Assembly (NCBI GenBank): GCA_028386065.3 | Contig: JAKUCV010002480.1 | Coordinates: forward strand, 129,312 to 193,311 | Source: Turnera subulata | Lineage: Eukaryota > Streptophyta > Magnoliopsida > Malpighiales > Passifloraceae | Reading direction: 5' to 3' | DNA: 64,000 bases | In this document: positions 50,435 to 64,000 of the stretch, piece after piece | How positions within the stretch are numbered: the stretch's first letter is position 1 | Layout of the letters: every line of letters starts with the position of its first letter | Notes under the pieces: model-generated | The model's database searches: none | Told to the model about the DNA's origin: nothing | Seen by the model: the letters and a program-made list of their open reading frames with translations, nothing else | Translations under genes and position numbers: made by a program

Positions 50435-51273
50435 TTATACCAAGAAAAAATCACCATCAGAGTCATCTTCAACAATCACAGTTTCACCAGGTTTTTTGCG
50501 ATTTTTCTTCAGTTCTTCCATATCCTTCTTCATCTGCTCACAATAAAATTGGATATGCCCCTTCTTGTGACAATAGTAACACTCCTTATCACTATAATCT
50601 GTTCTTCCTCTCGAACCAGATCTAGAATTTTTTCCAAATCTGTTAGACCGTGACGGGCCCCTGCCACGGTTAACTCCTGCTACAGCGATATCTTCACTTG
50701 TATCGCTACTAGACTGGTTCAACTTAAAATTCTCCATTAGCACTGCTGTCACATCTGCAACTGAAAGAGTCTGCGTATGAATGAATTCCTCAAATTATCA
50801 TATGAATGTGGAAGAGACATCAACAACATCAGGGCTTTATCCTCTTCTACATAGGTCACATCAATGCTAGCCAACTCCTTAATCAATTTATTAAATCGAT
50901 TGATGTGATCTACTACATGTGTACCTTGCTGCATCTTTAACTGGTACAACTCCTTCTTCATGAACAACCGATTTGTAGGTGACTTCGACATGTAGATATC
51001 TTCCAATTTCTTCATCAGCTCCACGGGACTTGTCTCGTCCATGACATTGTACTTCACATCTGGCGCAAGAGTCAATCTAATGGTACTGACAGCTCGCTGC
51101 TCGAGCTCCTCCCAATCTTCATCCTTCATGTCCTTTGGCTTCTTCTCCTTGCCAAAGAGCGTCTTCATCAGTCCCTGCTGCACCAACAGATCTTTAATGT
51201 TGCTTTGCCAGAGACTAAAATCCTTCTTGCCATCAAACTGCTCCACCTCAAACTTTGTGCCTGAAACTGCCAT
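50435..51273 (-). pseudogene. copia gag with zinc knuckle, broken by one frameshift
   Basis: The frame at 50749-51273 encodes a UBN2-type gag: FEVEQFDGKKDFSLWQSNIK, VDHINRFNKLIKELASI and LLMSLPHSYDNL. Near 50750 the reading shifts to the frame at 50435-50752. That frame has an Arg/Gly-rich stretch and the nucleic-acid-binding knuckle CYYCHKKGHIQFYC (C-x2-C-x4-H-x4-C). A single frameshift separates the two parts. Confidence 0.88.
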
Positions 51274-51309
51274 CGCGAACCTTTATCGAACCCGTACTCC
51301 GCTACCAGT

Positions 51310-51834
51310 TGTTGGGGAAAACTACAAAAGATTCACGAAAAATAAAAGGAGACACAAAGAATTTAACGTGGTTCGGCCTTAATCTTGCCTACATCTACGA
51401 ACTTCAAAACTTTCACTAGTATAAAAATATTAGTCTTACAAAGAGAGATAGTATCCCACAAATAGTATTTCCCAATAATACCCCAAAAGTATTTTCTCAC
51501 TATTTTGTCACTTACTAAATAAGATGGACTGTTTTGTCACTTCTAAATTTTAGAAGGACTAAACTTCTTCTTCCTAAAAATATAAAGACTAAATTTTTTT
51601 TCTCTCTCCCTCTCACTTTCTTCGTGTATTCTCCTTTACCTCACACTCACCTTCTCTGTGAGTTGTGTGTTATCTTAGGCCATGGATTTCATGCCTTTAT
51701 ATAGGCATAATTCTCCATTTTCTTTCAACAATTACTGCACCTAACTTCTTAACTTTTTTCCACTTTTTCTTCTTGTCAGGTGCCTAACCTGCCTAACTTC
51801 TTTGACAAAAAATTCAGCCCACACATACCTAACA
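51310..51834 (-). repeat. 5' LTR of the gag-only copia element
   Basis: 525 bp. On the minus strand it opens TGTTAGGTATGTGTGGGC. It pairs with 49328-49845 and lies next to the primer site at about 51298-51308. Confidence 0.9.
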
Positions 51835-51839
51835 AAAAA

Positions 51840-53702
51840 GTGAAAAATATATGAATTACATATGCTATTAATTGCAATTTTTTCAATCTAAAGAGTCAAA
51901 GGTTTATTTGTGCTTTCTTTCCTCCACTGTACCAAAAGAAAAAGGTTTAAACTCGGGGATTTTTTTTTTTTTCTTCTAAACTCTAGACGACGACAACAAG
52001 CAACCATTCGTCATATGTGATTGGATAACCAAAAATGTCACGTGATAAATACATAGATTAACACGTAAGCGCTGACGTCTGTCCAAGCCACATGTACGGT
52101 TAATTAATGCTGTACGGTATACTACTTAGAGTTCGAGCAACCAGTTTCCTCTCTCTTTTTTCCCCAAACTTTATCAAACGATGGCTACTGATTGCGCTCG
52201 GCTCCAATGTTGTCAATCGCGCTCGCCTCTTTTGTTCTCGAAATGCCTAAATGCGATTCTTACGAAATTAAACGCCCATAGTAAAAACATTACTATGGGG
52301 AAAAAAAGTTTTCAAGACCCAGATAGTATATTCAATAACCTAGAACTTCTCAACCAGGCTACAAAGCAAGAGTTTCTAAAACTGTATTCTCTCATCTTTT
52401 ATTATTTAGTTCAGTAGATTATTAGGAAGAAAATTATGTTCAACATAAAAAAGAAAGTAGATTTTTGACCCTTGTACTTGTCTTGAAATTTAAATGTGGT
52501 CATTGTACTCAATTTTTATAAATTTTGGTCCTTGTACTATCATATTTTCATTAAATTTAGTACTTCCGGGGTCCAATTTAAATCCCACTTGACAAAACCA
52601 ATCAAATGGCATGAGACCAAAAATCCATTTATCCAATTATGAAAATGGTTTTGATAACTTCTAATTTTTTTTCAATGGCCGAGTCTACTCACGGTCTTAT
52701 GCTTAAGAATGAGTTATCCATTCAGTACAGAGTATGAGCTGTAGAGATCGTTGCGTTTAAAACATATTTGAAAATAAGTATATTTGTGGTTGTCTGTCGC
52801 TATTGTTTCCAGAATTTAGGAAACTGCGACAGTTACAAAAGTTGTATCAAACATGAAGGTCTCTAACTATATCTTCTGTAATGTAACAATAGTAGAAAAG
52901 GGTAACAAATGCTTAAACATTTCACAAAAGAAAAAGGAAATGGAAGGGAAAGAATAGAGAGAATGCACTATATTTTCCTGGGCATTCAAGACATGCAAAG
53001 AAAGCAAGCAGCTTTATAAAAGCCTTCTGGTAGGTACTTGAATCATATAATGACAACTGAATATTTGTAAGAGTAGCATATGTAAAGGAAATAAGTCAAT
53101 CCATGACCGCAGTTTCATTATTAATCTCATTACGTAGGACTAGATGGTGTTAGAAGAATCGCAAAATTGCATGCTAGTTAATGAAGCTGTAAGAATGGCA
53201 ACAACTCAGCTTGAACATGCTTCTTGCTTCAGCAACCGAGTAAGAACTTGCAGTTAGCCACTTTTTTGCATGGAAATGGTACTATACTATGGCCTATATT
53301 GCCAGCCTGCCACCAAAATGAAGTTAAAAATGGCGCTTCTGTAGACCACTGCTCTTCAATCTTCAGTTATATGCCAACAGCATTCAAGTTGGGAATTTGT
53401 TTACTTCCTCATAGGTTCATTTCTAAGGATACAAAACACTGTCAAATAACACAGCCGGAGAAACAAGTAAAAGAGTAATTTGCTCATCAGTCAGAAAAGG
53501 ATTAAAGTGTGGGGAAGGCAGGGTGGAGCTAATGGACACGGACAGTTTGCCTAATTTTGAGTGTGAACACTGGGATCATTGGCAAAAGCTCCTTTGATTC
53601 CTTGGTGACCAACAAGAGCATGGGAGGCAACAACTACCTGAAATAACCAATTAGCTTGACTCAACACACCTCAAGGGAGGGCAGACCGCAGTGGCGCTAC
53701 TC
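51840..53702. other. intergenic DNA between the gag-only element and dehydrogenase copy 3
   Basis: Mostly AT-rich, with short frames that match nothing I know. The last part probably contains the copy 3 3' untranslated region. Confidence 0.5.
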
Positions 53703-55219
<1,517 letters not shown>

Positions 55220-55894
55220 AAGGGATGTTAATGTTGTTTTAGGATGATGGAATGGAGATTTTGGGGATAATCTTAGGTGGTGGATGAGTTTTCTTGGTGT
55301 TTGGTTTTCTTTGTTGAGGAAGAAGGCAGAGGAATGGGCATTAATGGTGCAGGTGTTTTTGGAGTATTGGAGTGATGGCTTCAACTTCAAGGTCTCAGCG
55401 CCAGACATTGCAGCTGCAGTTGCAGTTGCAGTTGCCCGCCTTCTGTGCCTCGGTTTCCAACTTAATTGGGAGCAGCTAGCTACCAGGCCACCCACCGCAG
55501 TATGTTTTAAGAGCTGACATGTCGTTTTTTTCGTTCCAGTTGACACATATTGTGGTTGTGGGGGAACCATAACCAACCAAGGAGATGATCATTCATAAAA
55601 ACAAAATCCAATCTTTCGAGAACTTGCTTTGTGTTTGTTTTCCGGACAATGACCACTAAATTAAAATTAAATGAAAATCACGAGAAGCCTCGTCTACATC
55701 CAACACATGAAGACTACCAGGAAGGAAGGGAGGAACACATCAAATGCGGAGACTCAATTCTTCTCGACATCATCATCATCATACCCATAACGTTTGGGCC
55801 AACATGAACATCCAAATGTTTGCTTCACATCATACATTAACCTCGTTAAATCAAAAAGATAATGTACAATGATGGGTTTGATTTTGTTTAAAAT
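55220..55894. other. spacer between dehydrogenase copies 3 and 4
   Basis: It contains the possible N-terminal extension of copy 3 (55220-55408 or up to 55576) and the 3' flank of copy 4. No separate gene is supported. Confidence 0.5.
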
Positions 55895-58149
55895 TTAATC
55901 ATGAGTAAAGTAGAAGCCGTTGACGGTGAATCCACCATCAACACACATGATTTGGCCAGTAATATAGGATGAGGCCGGCATGCACAGGAACGAAACCAGA
56001 GCCGAGCCAATGCGCCCCATTGGGGTGCGTGAAATCACCTCCTCCAAGTAACCTTTCTTCTTCAGCACCTGCATGCAGTTTAATTTGAAGGAAATGATCA
56101 AACAATGCATCTTATTGATCCCAGCTTCTTCATCATATATTTAACCAACTCTTTTAATTAAAGAAAGCAGCAAGAATATATATATTTGATTTGATAACTA
56201 ACCTGATCCACCAAAGAAGTCTTGATGTACCAAGGTGCTACAGTATTAACCCTGATGTTGTCCTTCGCCCACTCGCAAGCTAAATTCTTGGTTAGCTGAT
56301 TCGTTGCTCCTGAAAACACACAAAAAAGAAGAGCATATTTTTATGTATTTATATAACATTTGCTGGCTACCTAGCTAGCTACCTCCATTTCAACTCACTC
56401 TAATTAAGATCTGCATAGTATCTGTTGTTCAACAAAATAGATATTATAGCTAGAGATGATAAACTTCTTAGTCGAATTAATTTAAGTACCCTTGGTTGCT
56501 CCATAGACAGACATATTGTGCAAAGACACCTGACCACCAACAGAGGATATAAACACAATGCTTCCTGCTCCTGAAGCCTTCAAAAGGGGATGAGCCAGTT
56601 GGCAAAGATGGTAAACAGATTCAAAGTTTGTGGTCATAATGGTTGAGAATTCTGAAGCTGTGTACTCCACCGCTGGTTTCCGTATATTAGTTCCAGCATT
56701 GTTAACCTATACATATATATACCCAAAAAAAAAAAAATAAGAATAAGAATAACTAAAGGGGCTATTCTGTTATTGTTGTTCTGGAGATGAAAATAAAAAT
56801 CTCTGCTGAGAATGCATGGTTCATCAATATTAATAGTTCTGCACATTAAAATATTTAAATACAAACTAATATAATGAGTTTTGATAATCATTCTTGATCA
56901 CAAAAAAAGAATCATCCACACGATTACAGATCTCCCTTTCTTTTTCTTTTGGTTATCTCCTTGACATCTATATACGCCTATACATTATATGTGTGTGTAT
57001 ATCTCGAAACAGAGTATCACCGACCATTCATGAGAAAGATTCACACAGACACAAGGGATGACAGTGATAATATAATTTAGAATAGTTAAATAGACCATAG
57101 ACATGAAAGAGCAGCCAGCCTTCCTTGATACACGACAAGAGACGACCACCACACAACTAGTTCACTGTTTGACCGAACTGGATTGAACCAAATCGGTGAG
57201 AGATCTAATTTGACTGCAGTAAACTAATATTTTATATATGTATATTAATGGATAAGTCCTATCCAACTCAATTCTGAAACGGATGTCCACCGGATTGGAT
57301 TAGCTAGATTACTACAGTCATAAGAATTAAGAAGGAAACAAACTAAGCACATATAGAAGAAACGAAAAGAAAAGCACTAGAGAAGATGGAAACGTCGAGT
57401 CACCGGGTGGACCCTATATAGGAACCAACAAACAAGGAAGAAAAGAACATACAAACAAAGAGAGCCCTGTCAATGTCAGCAAAGAGAAGACCAACTGGAA
57501 CACAGACACTGAAAATTGCTACATTAGTTGCTCTAGTTCATTTCTCTAAGACCCGAAAACGTTAATACGTTTGCAACTTTTCCTTTTAGTAATCAGGTCA
57601 CAACAACAACCCAAGGAGGATCAAGCACACCATTAGTACATGCATAATCAAAGTAACATTTAAGCAACCAAAAACAAAACAATATAATTGAAGTAAATAA
57701 GGTAGGTAGCTAGATAAACCCACCAGGATATTGAGCTTGCCGCCAAAATTAGTGGAAACAGAGTCAAGAAGCTTCTGTCTTTGAGGTGGAGATGATACAT
57801 CGCAAACTGAACCCGAGACTGCCAATCCTTTGCCCTTCCACTCACTCAGGCATCGCTCAAGCTCAGTCCCGTCTCGAGAACAAGTATGCACACTTGCCCC
57901 GTGTCCGGCCAGTTCCTCCACAATCGCACGCCTAAAACAACAAAGAGATCAAATCCAGAAAAACCAAAAAAAACAGTACAGCTTATAACGAAAGAAACCA
58001 AAAAGAGAGAGAGAGGGAGAGTTAAAGCATATATATATAGTTAGTTACCCGATTCCCCTTGTTCCACCTGTGACAAGAGCAGTGCATCCGGTGAGGGACC
58101 ATTTGTTATTATACCCACTTCCATTTTTTGAGTGCTGATGATCAGCCAT
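55895..58149 (-). CDS. tropinone reductase-like short-chain dehydrogenase, copy 4, with a short in-frame deletion
   Basis: Five exons (58149-58049, 57931-57724, 56706-56490, 56309-56203, 56068-55895) join to 268 aa. [12 protein letters not shown], Asn in TTNFESVYH, Ser in VFISSVGG, and Tyr-x-x-x-Lys in VYGATK are all present. The ending is [15 protein letters not shown]. In the last exon, [13 protein letters not shown] lacks about five residues found in the other copies (for example [18 protein letters not shown]). The loss is in frame and removes the acidic turn before the helix that leads to the C-terminal strand. The second intron is long (about 1.0 kb). Activity is possible but less certain than for copies 1 and 2. 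Confidence 0.88.
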
Positions 58150-60087
58150 GCTCTTAATTCCTTGGTTTCTACTGTTGGATGGTTGCTACTTGTATGAAAC
58201 GGCTTTGTAATGGGGTTTAACACTTACTGTGGGTTATGAGTAGTTACCCATATATGTATCTATATATAATATGCGTGAAAAGGACATGGCTTTGATCTCA
58301 AAGAAAAGAAGAAAACATGCGTGAAAAGGACAGGAGGACGCATCATTTTCCACTAACCAAGCGTCCGTTTGTCCCTATTTGTAGGATTATATTATACCAT
58401 CATTACAAGGTTTAACTCCCACTTTCGCGCACAGAATCCCCAACCCAACTCTATAAAGGGTTTGCGTGCAGAGCAGCACGTGATTCCCTCTCAAATTTCA
58501 GACCAGCTTTTGCCATTAAACATTGTCATGTCTTCCCCAACCCCTTTGCCCGCATGCATGCTCTGTACAACAAATTCAACATCGGTAATATGTACACCTC
58601 GGGTGGTGAAGGCAAAGATTTTGTGTTGGTTTTGCACAGCAGTTGAGCATAAGCTCCCGCTACTGTGGGGGATGCTCTGCTCCGGAAAAGGGACATTGGC
58701 ATCAGTTCCGTGCAATAACAAAATGCTAATTTTTAAAAGCATTTCAGAGTGCCAAAGGGGTTTTTGCCGGTATGCAACTACCTCCTAATATTAGGAAACA
58801 AATCCACCAATAGTTTTACAGTGCAGAGTGGACAATTGATTTCCTGCTTCCAGTGCAGTTCTGTTCATTCTTTGTCTGTGGATCCAAACTGAAACTGGGA
58901 TTAGGCCCACGATAACATTGGGTCGTGTTTGAATACAGTAACAATTGGTTTCGCTTATGCGTGTGAATTACATCTCCGTTCCTTCTATACTTTCTCCAAA
59001 TAGTAAAATCCGTCAATGGAAGGGCTTAAAGCTCTACCCCATACCTCGTTCGAACAGGTTGCAGGCGGTTATTTGAATGGAAGCACGGTTCCAGTCTCAG
59101 TCTCCTGCTACAATTATCCGACCAGAATCCAACGTGTTCTTTACAATTAAAACAATGGCATTAGCTTGCTAATCGCAATTCAAAGCTCCATACTGATTGT
59201 ATCAACAATATGATACTCGCTGGAATTAAGACAAGCCAATTTAATTTAAGGACTAAAATAAACCAAAAAAACAAGCAATATAAACTGTCATCTCTAATTA
59301 TGACCTTTTACAGTGCATAAAATTCTCAGCATCCCGCACATACAAATTAAGTCTCATATCCTGGTCGTCTCATCAGGCATCACACTCAACCACATTCTCA
59401 TCGAAATTGCGGCAGTAACCATGGCCAAAAGCTTCGGATCAATCTGCTAAAAAAGGAAAAAGAAGGAAAAGTGACATTGCATTCAAGATGAACAATACAA
59501 AACATAGACTGAATTCATAGAGAGAACTAGCTATGATTGTTGCTGCAATGTTGTTCTTCTGTTTCGGAGACGAAAATTAAACACCAGGAGCAGTATGCGT
59601 GACTGTCTTCATTATCAATATCTTCAACAGTTGATTCGTGTTTACCAACATCAATCTATTTCTAAATTGAACTAAAATCCAATTCAACTCCACTAGCCTC
59701 AATATCGGAGCAGTTGGGCTAGAATTAATGTCAATAAATCATTACATAACTGAAATCTACATCTAAGTTACATCCACCTTAGATGCTTCAGGGAATACCT
59801 TTGCAGCTCTTTCAACTCACTGAAAGGCGCCTCGTCTCTTGTTCCTGATATGCAAACCTCACAGTCACGGGCAGCAAGCATTAGCTTCATTACATCTCCC
59901 CTTCACAAACAATATAACCAGACAAAAAGTACAAAATTAGTAGGATAAACATGTCAATAACCACTCTATTAACCATAAAGGTAAAGATATCAATAGCAAA
60001 TTAAACCAATAGACACAAAAGCATTGGTAAAACAATTCAACAAAGCTACTAAGCTCGAAACTCACTCAAAAGAAACCTTCTCCACTG
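58150..60087. other. intergenic DNA between copy 4 and LTO1
   Basis: It holds the promoter side of copy 4 and the 3' side of the LTO1 gene. I see no further coding frame. Confidence 0.5.
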
Positions 60088-60522
60088 TTAAAACTCGGTC
60101 TCCTTAGGTTTCGGGTACCCATCATACTCCAATCTAGCACCCACACCCAGACCCGCTCTCATGATCCGAAACTTCAGCCTCAAAGCCTCCATAAGCTCCT
60201 GAACATGCTCATCCTCTGGCTCCAGAAGCGGGTACTTATCGAGCAACTCCTCTATCTGCTTAACGGTGCCCTGCATCCGGCGAGAGAACCGGGTCGGATC
60301 AACCCGGATAACCGCATTCCAGACATCGACACAGCCCCAGTAGAACCCGAGCTCCTCCCCGGTTTCGAAGCCCATCTTGAGACCCATCTGCTGGGCATCA
60401 TCCTTCCCGGAGACTAGGCCATGGCTGTAGCCTTCCTCGTAGCCTTCTTTGAAGTGGGTGTCCTCCAGATTTAGCGAGGCCTCGAAGATGTCGTCGATGG
60501 AGGTTGACAGATTTGGTTCCAT
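60088..60522 (-). CDS. LTO1: LTO1 homolog (Yae1-domain protein, ORAOV1-like)
   Basis: A single-exon 144-aa ORF starts MEPNLSTSIDDIFEASLNLE. Residues about 23-62 form a Yae1-type repeat of small and Gly residues (FKEGYEEGYSHGLVSGKDDA, MGLKMGFETGEELGFYWG) typical of LTO1/ORAOV1. Known LTO1 works with YAE1 as an adaptor that brings the ribosome-recycling protein ABCE1/RLI1 to the cytosolic iron-sulfur assembly machinery. The protein ends KETEF. Terminal aromatic tripeptides of this kind are known to contact the CIA targeting complex, although the first position (Thr) does not fit the usual Leu/Ile/Met. Length is normal for the family. The region upstream to about 62.3 kb may hold noncoding 5' exons. 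Confidence 0.9.
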   Translation of the reverse strand: MEPNLSTSIDDIFEASLNLEDTHFKEGYEEGYSHGLVSGKDDAQQMGLKMGFETGEELGFYWGCVDVWNAVIRVDPTRFSRRMQGTVKQIEELLDKYPLLEPEDEHVQELMEALRLKFRIMRAGLGVGARLEYDGYPKPKETEF

Positions 60523-62856
60523 TATAAGAGCCTTTGGTTGTGGAGAGATTGGCCCTTTTTTTCTCCCTTTTCAAATTTTCTTCCTCCAACGAAAAGTGTT
60601 GTTGGTGCTGGGATTTATGAACGAGAATGTTAGTAGAAGTCAACTAAAATGAAATATTACAGTAGCACACATTATTACAAAGACAAAAAGAAAATTATAT
60701 GAATAAGCATCAGAACATAAAGAAGCAAAACAATCTAGGAGAAAAACATATAAACAGTAAAACAACCCAAACATAGCTACCACTTTAACATCATCAATAG
60801 CCTAAAACAACAAAACATCTTTATAGTTTTCATCATTTCAGATTTCATCCAGTTATAAGAAGAGGACACACCTTACAGCAATTGAATCTACCGAGTCCTT
60901 AAAAATTCAAGCCTAAAAAGCTGTTGACAAAGTAAACATGTGTCAGCAATGTACAACCGTGTATTTCCCCTGGTTAGACAACAGGTTTATGCATTGTTTA
61001 TCTTTTATGACAGAGAGCAATGCACAAAGACAATCAGCCAGTAATCCTACGCCATATCAATTAAATTAACACATTCTAAGATCAAAACCCACTATAATAG
61101 ATTTCATGCGGCACAGAAGAATTATATTAGAAAAGTGAAGAATAAAACCCACTATATTAGATCAAAAGCCACCATCTTAGATCGGACAACAGACCTTGAT
61201 GAATGAATCGCACCGGTCTTCACTCCCTTTCCAAACAACCACGCAACCTGAAAATCAAATAATAAACTCGAATTTCAGTAACAACGATAGAAGAAGAATC
61301 GCAAAATCTAGGGGTTTCTGTTCTAGAAAAGGAGAAAAGTTAAACAACGGTGAAGGAGCATGAAGAAGAAGAATCGATACAGGTGTAGAGAAAAGATTAA
61401 CCCCATTTGCGTAATAGAGAGGGGAGAGCATTCGGACATCCTTAATTTGGTCGGGCTGACCGAATTTCTCTTGAGGGTGTCCGGACCAATGTTCGAAACC
61501 CAAACTGTCCGAAGACCGAATTCTCCGAAATAATTCCGGTCGACAGTGATTCCCCAAAGTGTCCGAATTTTGGTGTTTCAAGAACAAAATGTATTCCTTT
61601 AATTTTCCACATATTTAACGATTCTTCTATCAGTGACGGACAAGCCTAAACTAGCCATACACAAAACTTTTAAGATGCAGCAGCTTCTTAATCATAAGGA
61701 TCAATACCCAGAAGCTAAAATGAAGAACAAAACATATTCAAAAAAGAAAAGAAAAGAAAACCTTTCCGAGAATAGCTTGCAGAAATCAAACTCCTTTACT
61801 AAATTCACGAAATTTCCACAACTCCCTAAATAACCCATAACATAAGTCACGATCAAAAAAGAAACCCTATAAGTCAAAATCAGCGCAAGCAATTACAAGC
61901 TAAACCCTCAATTCATCTACTTCCTAGCGTATCATGCATTAATTCCCAATACAAAATCTAAGGCAGAGAATATGTACAGCAAGCAAGAAATAGCGAGGAG
62001 TTGAAAAAATCAATAACAAACAGAAACGTTGCGACTCAAAAAATAATTTTTTTTCTATTTTTTACCTACTCAGGTATGCTTTCAGAAAACCACAGTGAAG
62101 GTAGAAACTTGAGGCGAACTGATAATAGAAAACAGAAGAAAGTAGTAGCAGCGTCCTCTCTATGGTCTGCCTAGCTTTGAAGACTTCAATTCGTTGCCGT
62201 CCGCCACGTCCTCCTCGCCAGCCGCCTCCTCCTCGCTCGCAATCCGCTTCGTCTACAGCCTTGCCTCGTGCTCGCAGTCACTTTCAATTCCAAGGCAAGG
62301 AGGAGTTTAGGACTTGCATTCAAGAAACAAGGAGGAGTTAGGTTTGGGGATTTTGGAATTGAATTTGGGGGTTATGTTTATGAAATTAGGTTAGAGAGTT
62401 AGGACTTTTTTGAACAGTGAGAGGTAGGTTTGGGTTACCGATAATCGAAGTTGAGTCTTTTGTGTAATTACGCTATTTTTTTCCCCCTTTTCTTTCAAAT
62501 GAGACGCTGCGTTTTGGTGAGGGTTTGCTTTTAAAAAATGGGTTTGGACCGATTGGTTTCTCGGTCTAACCGAAATTCTCCTAGGGGTGTCCAAACCAAA
62601 TCAAAATAATATTTTGATCCAGATCGAACCAAACCAAAATTTTATTTAGGTTCAGACGTTGTCTGAATTATGAGGGCTTCAGTTCGAACATCGGTTAATT
62701 CGGTTTGTTTGGGTTCGGGGCTCACCCTATTAGAGAGGGAGTAGGAAGAAGAAGAAGAATGGATTGGGGAGAGAACTCACCTTCTTTGCACAGCAAAACT
62801 CGTAAAGGGGAAGAGAAGTTAAGAACCTGTTGGAAAATAATAGTTGTTTAAGTTAC
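60523..62856. other. upstream region of LTO1, no further gene supported
   Basis: AT-rich with a CT- and GC-rich patch at 62160-62300. Two stretches with GGGTGTCCRRACC wording (about 61480 and 62585) and nearby TTCGGTTTGG-type words resemble decayed dispersed repeats, but boundaries are unclear. Confidence 0.4.
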
Positions 62857-63025
62857 AATAGATATAGCTATGCTCCGATCAATTTGGATTCGACCAGGTC
62901 GCGCACTTGGTATGGTCGGTGAGTCTTTCAATGAGAATTTTTTGCGTACACGGTGACTCAAACCCGATATATCGCTTAAACGAAACAAAGCAGCTTACCA
63001 CTTGGCCCAACCCCATCGCATTGGA
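62857..63025 (-). mobile_element. full-length tRNA-derived SINE
   Basis: On the minus strand a tRNA-like head carries an A-box-like TTGGGCCAAGTGGTAAGC (about 62994-63012) and a B-box-like GGGTTTGAGTCACCG (about 62951-62965). The tail reads GACCTGGTCGAATCCAAATT and ATCGGAGCATAGCTAT. The tail aligns with the 5'-truncated SINE at 24408-24482, so both belong to one Au-like family. Target duplications are not obvious. Confidence 0.65.
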
Positions 63026-63780
63026 TATATGATGAATTTGTCTAACAAAAAACTTTTATTATCAACATTTTAAATATGCCCCTCATTAGTTAGCGTGGTT
63101 TAGCATGGTTGAATTATTAATTTTTTTTTTCTTCACAAGCTATGTTGCGATCTAAAAGAAGGTAAGCTTATATAGGATATACCTACTCGGTAAATCTGTT
63201 GGGTAAAAAATAATAGTTAAACCTTACCCTGTATTATCTTTATCCTGTCGTATTCAGACCTTCATAGAATAGGATAAGTGTATAGGTTAAACTTTACCCT
63301 ATACTCTACCCTGATTGTGTCATTCCTTAATTCCCAATTCTGATTCAAGTTGGACAGCCCACAACAAGTCAGCCCATATTCAATTGCTTCATTCCTTCCA
63401 CCCCTGCAGTGCTGCAAATCCACACTACTATGGGTTTTTTCTTTTTTGAGAAGCACCACTATGATATTATGCATTTGGGCTGCGGTTGTAGAACTGTTCT
63501 TTTGAAGTAGACTAATTAAGTTAGATACGTACTTAAATTAAAAGACAAACAAAAAATTGCGCTCAAGGAAATCAAAATTGCATTCAAAATGTATTAATGT
63601 GAGCCTCGATGATGTTGAAATCAAATATAAATTCTCAAACTTGAGAGCACACACCAATGGCGCCCATGTTTGTTTGTCTCTGATCGTTTTTGGTACAAAC
63701 ATCCTAGCTATAAAATCATGTTAATTATGCTTTCATTTCGTTGAAAATTATATGTAAATGTTTACAGCAAACTAAAATCG
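63026..63780. other. intergenic DNA, no supported gene
   Basis: AT-rich. A CTGTTGGGTAAAAAATAATAGTT stretch near 63200 is similar to one near 62830, on the other side of the SINE; the motif is quoted to show the likeness only. No gene is visible. Confidence 0.4.
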
Positions 63781-63799
63781 TGGGCCTGGGTTGATTGTT

Positions 63800-64000
63800 G
63801 TAGCGATTGACCCTTTGCACTATTATGAGTGGTCTCTATAGCGATTGATCCTTTGAACTATTATGAGTGGTCTCTGTAGCAATTGATCCTTTGAACTACT
63901 TTGGGTGGCCGCTATGGCGATTGGCCCAAGTCTAATATAGGTGGTCGATGTGGCGATTGGCCCAAGAGTATTATTGGTAGTCGCTATGGAGACTAGCCCA
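63800..64000. repeat. tandem repeat of 36-38 bp at the right edge
   Basis: GCGATTG-type cores begin at 63803, 63841, 63879, 63917, 63953 and about 63989. Periods are 38 bp in the first half and 36 bp in the second. The units are diverged and the array continues beyond the window. Confidence 0.85.

Larger units (their letters stand above)
49328..51834 (-). mobile_element. gag-only Ty1/copia element inside the dehydrogenase cluster
   Basis: LTRs of 518 bp (49328-49845) and 525 bp (51310-51834) have TG...CA ends. AAAAA duplications flank the element (49323-49327 and 51835-51839). On the minus strand the primer site TGGTAGCGGAG lies inside the 5' LTR, and AAGGTGGAGGT precedes the 3' LTR. The 1.46-kb interior encodes only gag and the start of the protease. 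Integrase, reverse transcriptase and RNase H are missing, so the copy depends on others, like the gag-only LTR elements described in plants. Confidence 0.92.

Overview
This window looks like nuclear DNA of a flowering plant, most likely a eudicot. It has spliced plant genes with GT-AG introns, plant Ty1/copia and Ty3/gypsy retroelements with initiator-Met-like primer sites, hAT and Mutator MITEs, tRNA-derived SINEs, and a nuclear fragment of plastid DNA. The species cannot be fixed from the sequence.

Positions 1-33,600 are almost entirely transposable elements. A decayed Ty1/copia element on the minus strand enters from the left edge and ends at 6,631; it has an 870-bp assembly gap and, in its leader, an array of 18 palindromes. 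A hAT-type MITE follows (8,901-9,231), then a 3.67-kb solo LTR (9,786-13,453) related to the LTRs of a complete 8.2-kb non-autonomous gypsy-type element (13,805-22,045, target duplication TAGAT). Next come a solo LTR of the first copia family (22,457-24,025), a SINE fragment, a Mutator-type MITE, and a decayed copia element with short LTRs (25,820-31,958, target duplication GGGGG).

The most unusual content is shared by two of these elements. The gypsy-type element and the short-LTR copia element each carry, antisense to themselves, the same 227-codon gene with its own TATA-like box. Its last third is the start of an endonuclease/exonuclease/phosphatase fold that stops early at the same codon in both copies. 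The gypsy-type element carries a second antisense gene for a basic, probably nuclear coiled-coil protein.

Positions 33,600-61,000 hold the host genes, all on the minus strand. They are a clade A protein phosphatase 2C of PP2CA/AHG3 type (ABA signalling) with many ACGTG motifs upstream, four tandem tropinone-reductase-like short-chain dehydrogenases (42.5-58.1 kb), and an LTO1/Yae1-domain gene (60.1-60.5 kb). A gag-only copia element (49,328-51,834) splits the dehydrogenase array into pairs. One dehydrogenase has lost the catalytic Tyr, one has a small deletion, and one has a likely GC-AG intron. A chimeric plastid-derived fragment (rps11 fused to atpB) lies at about 39.95-40.27 kb.

The last 3 kb hold a minus-strand SINE and, at the right edge, a 36-38-bp tandem repeat that runs off the window. 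No tRNA, rRNA or CRISPR feature was found.
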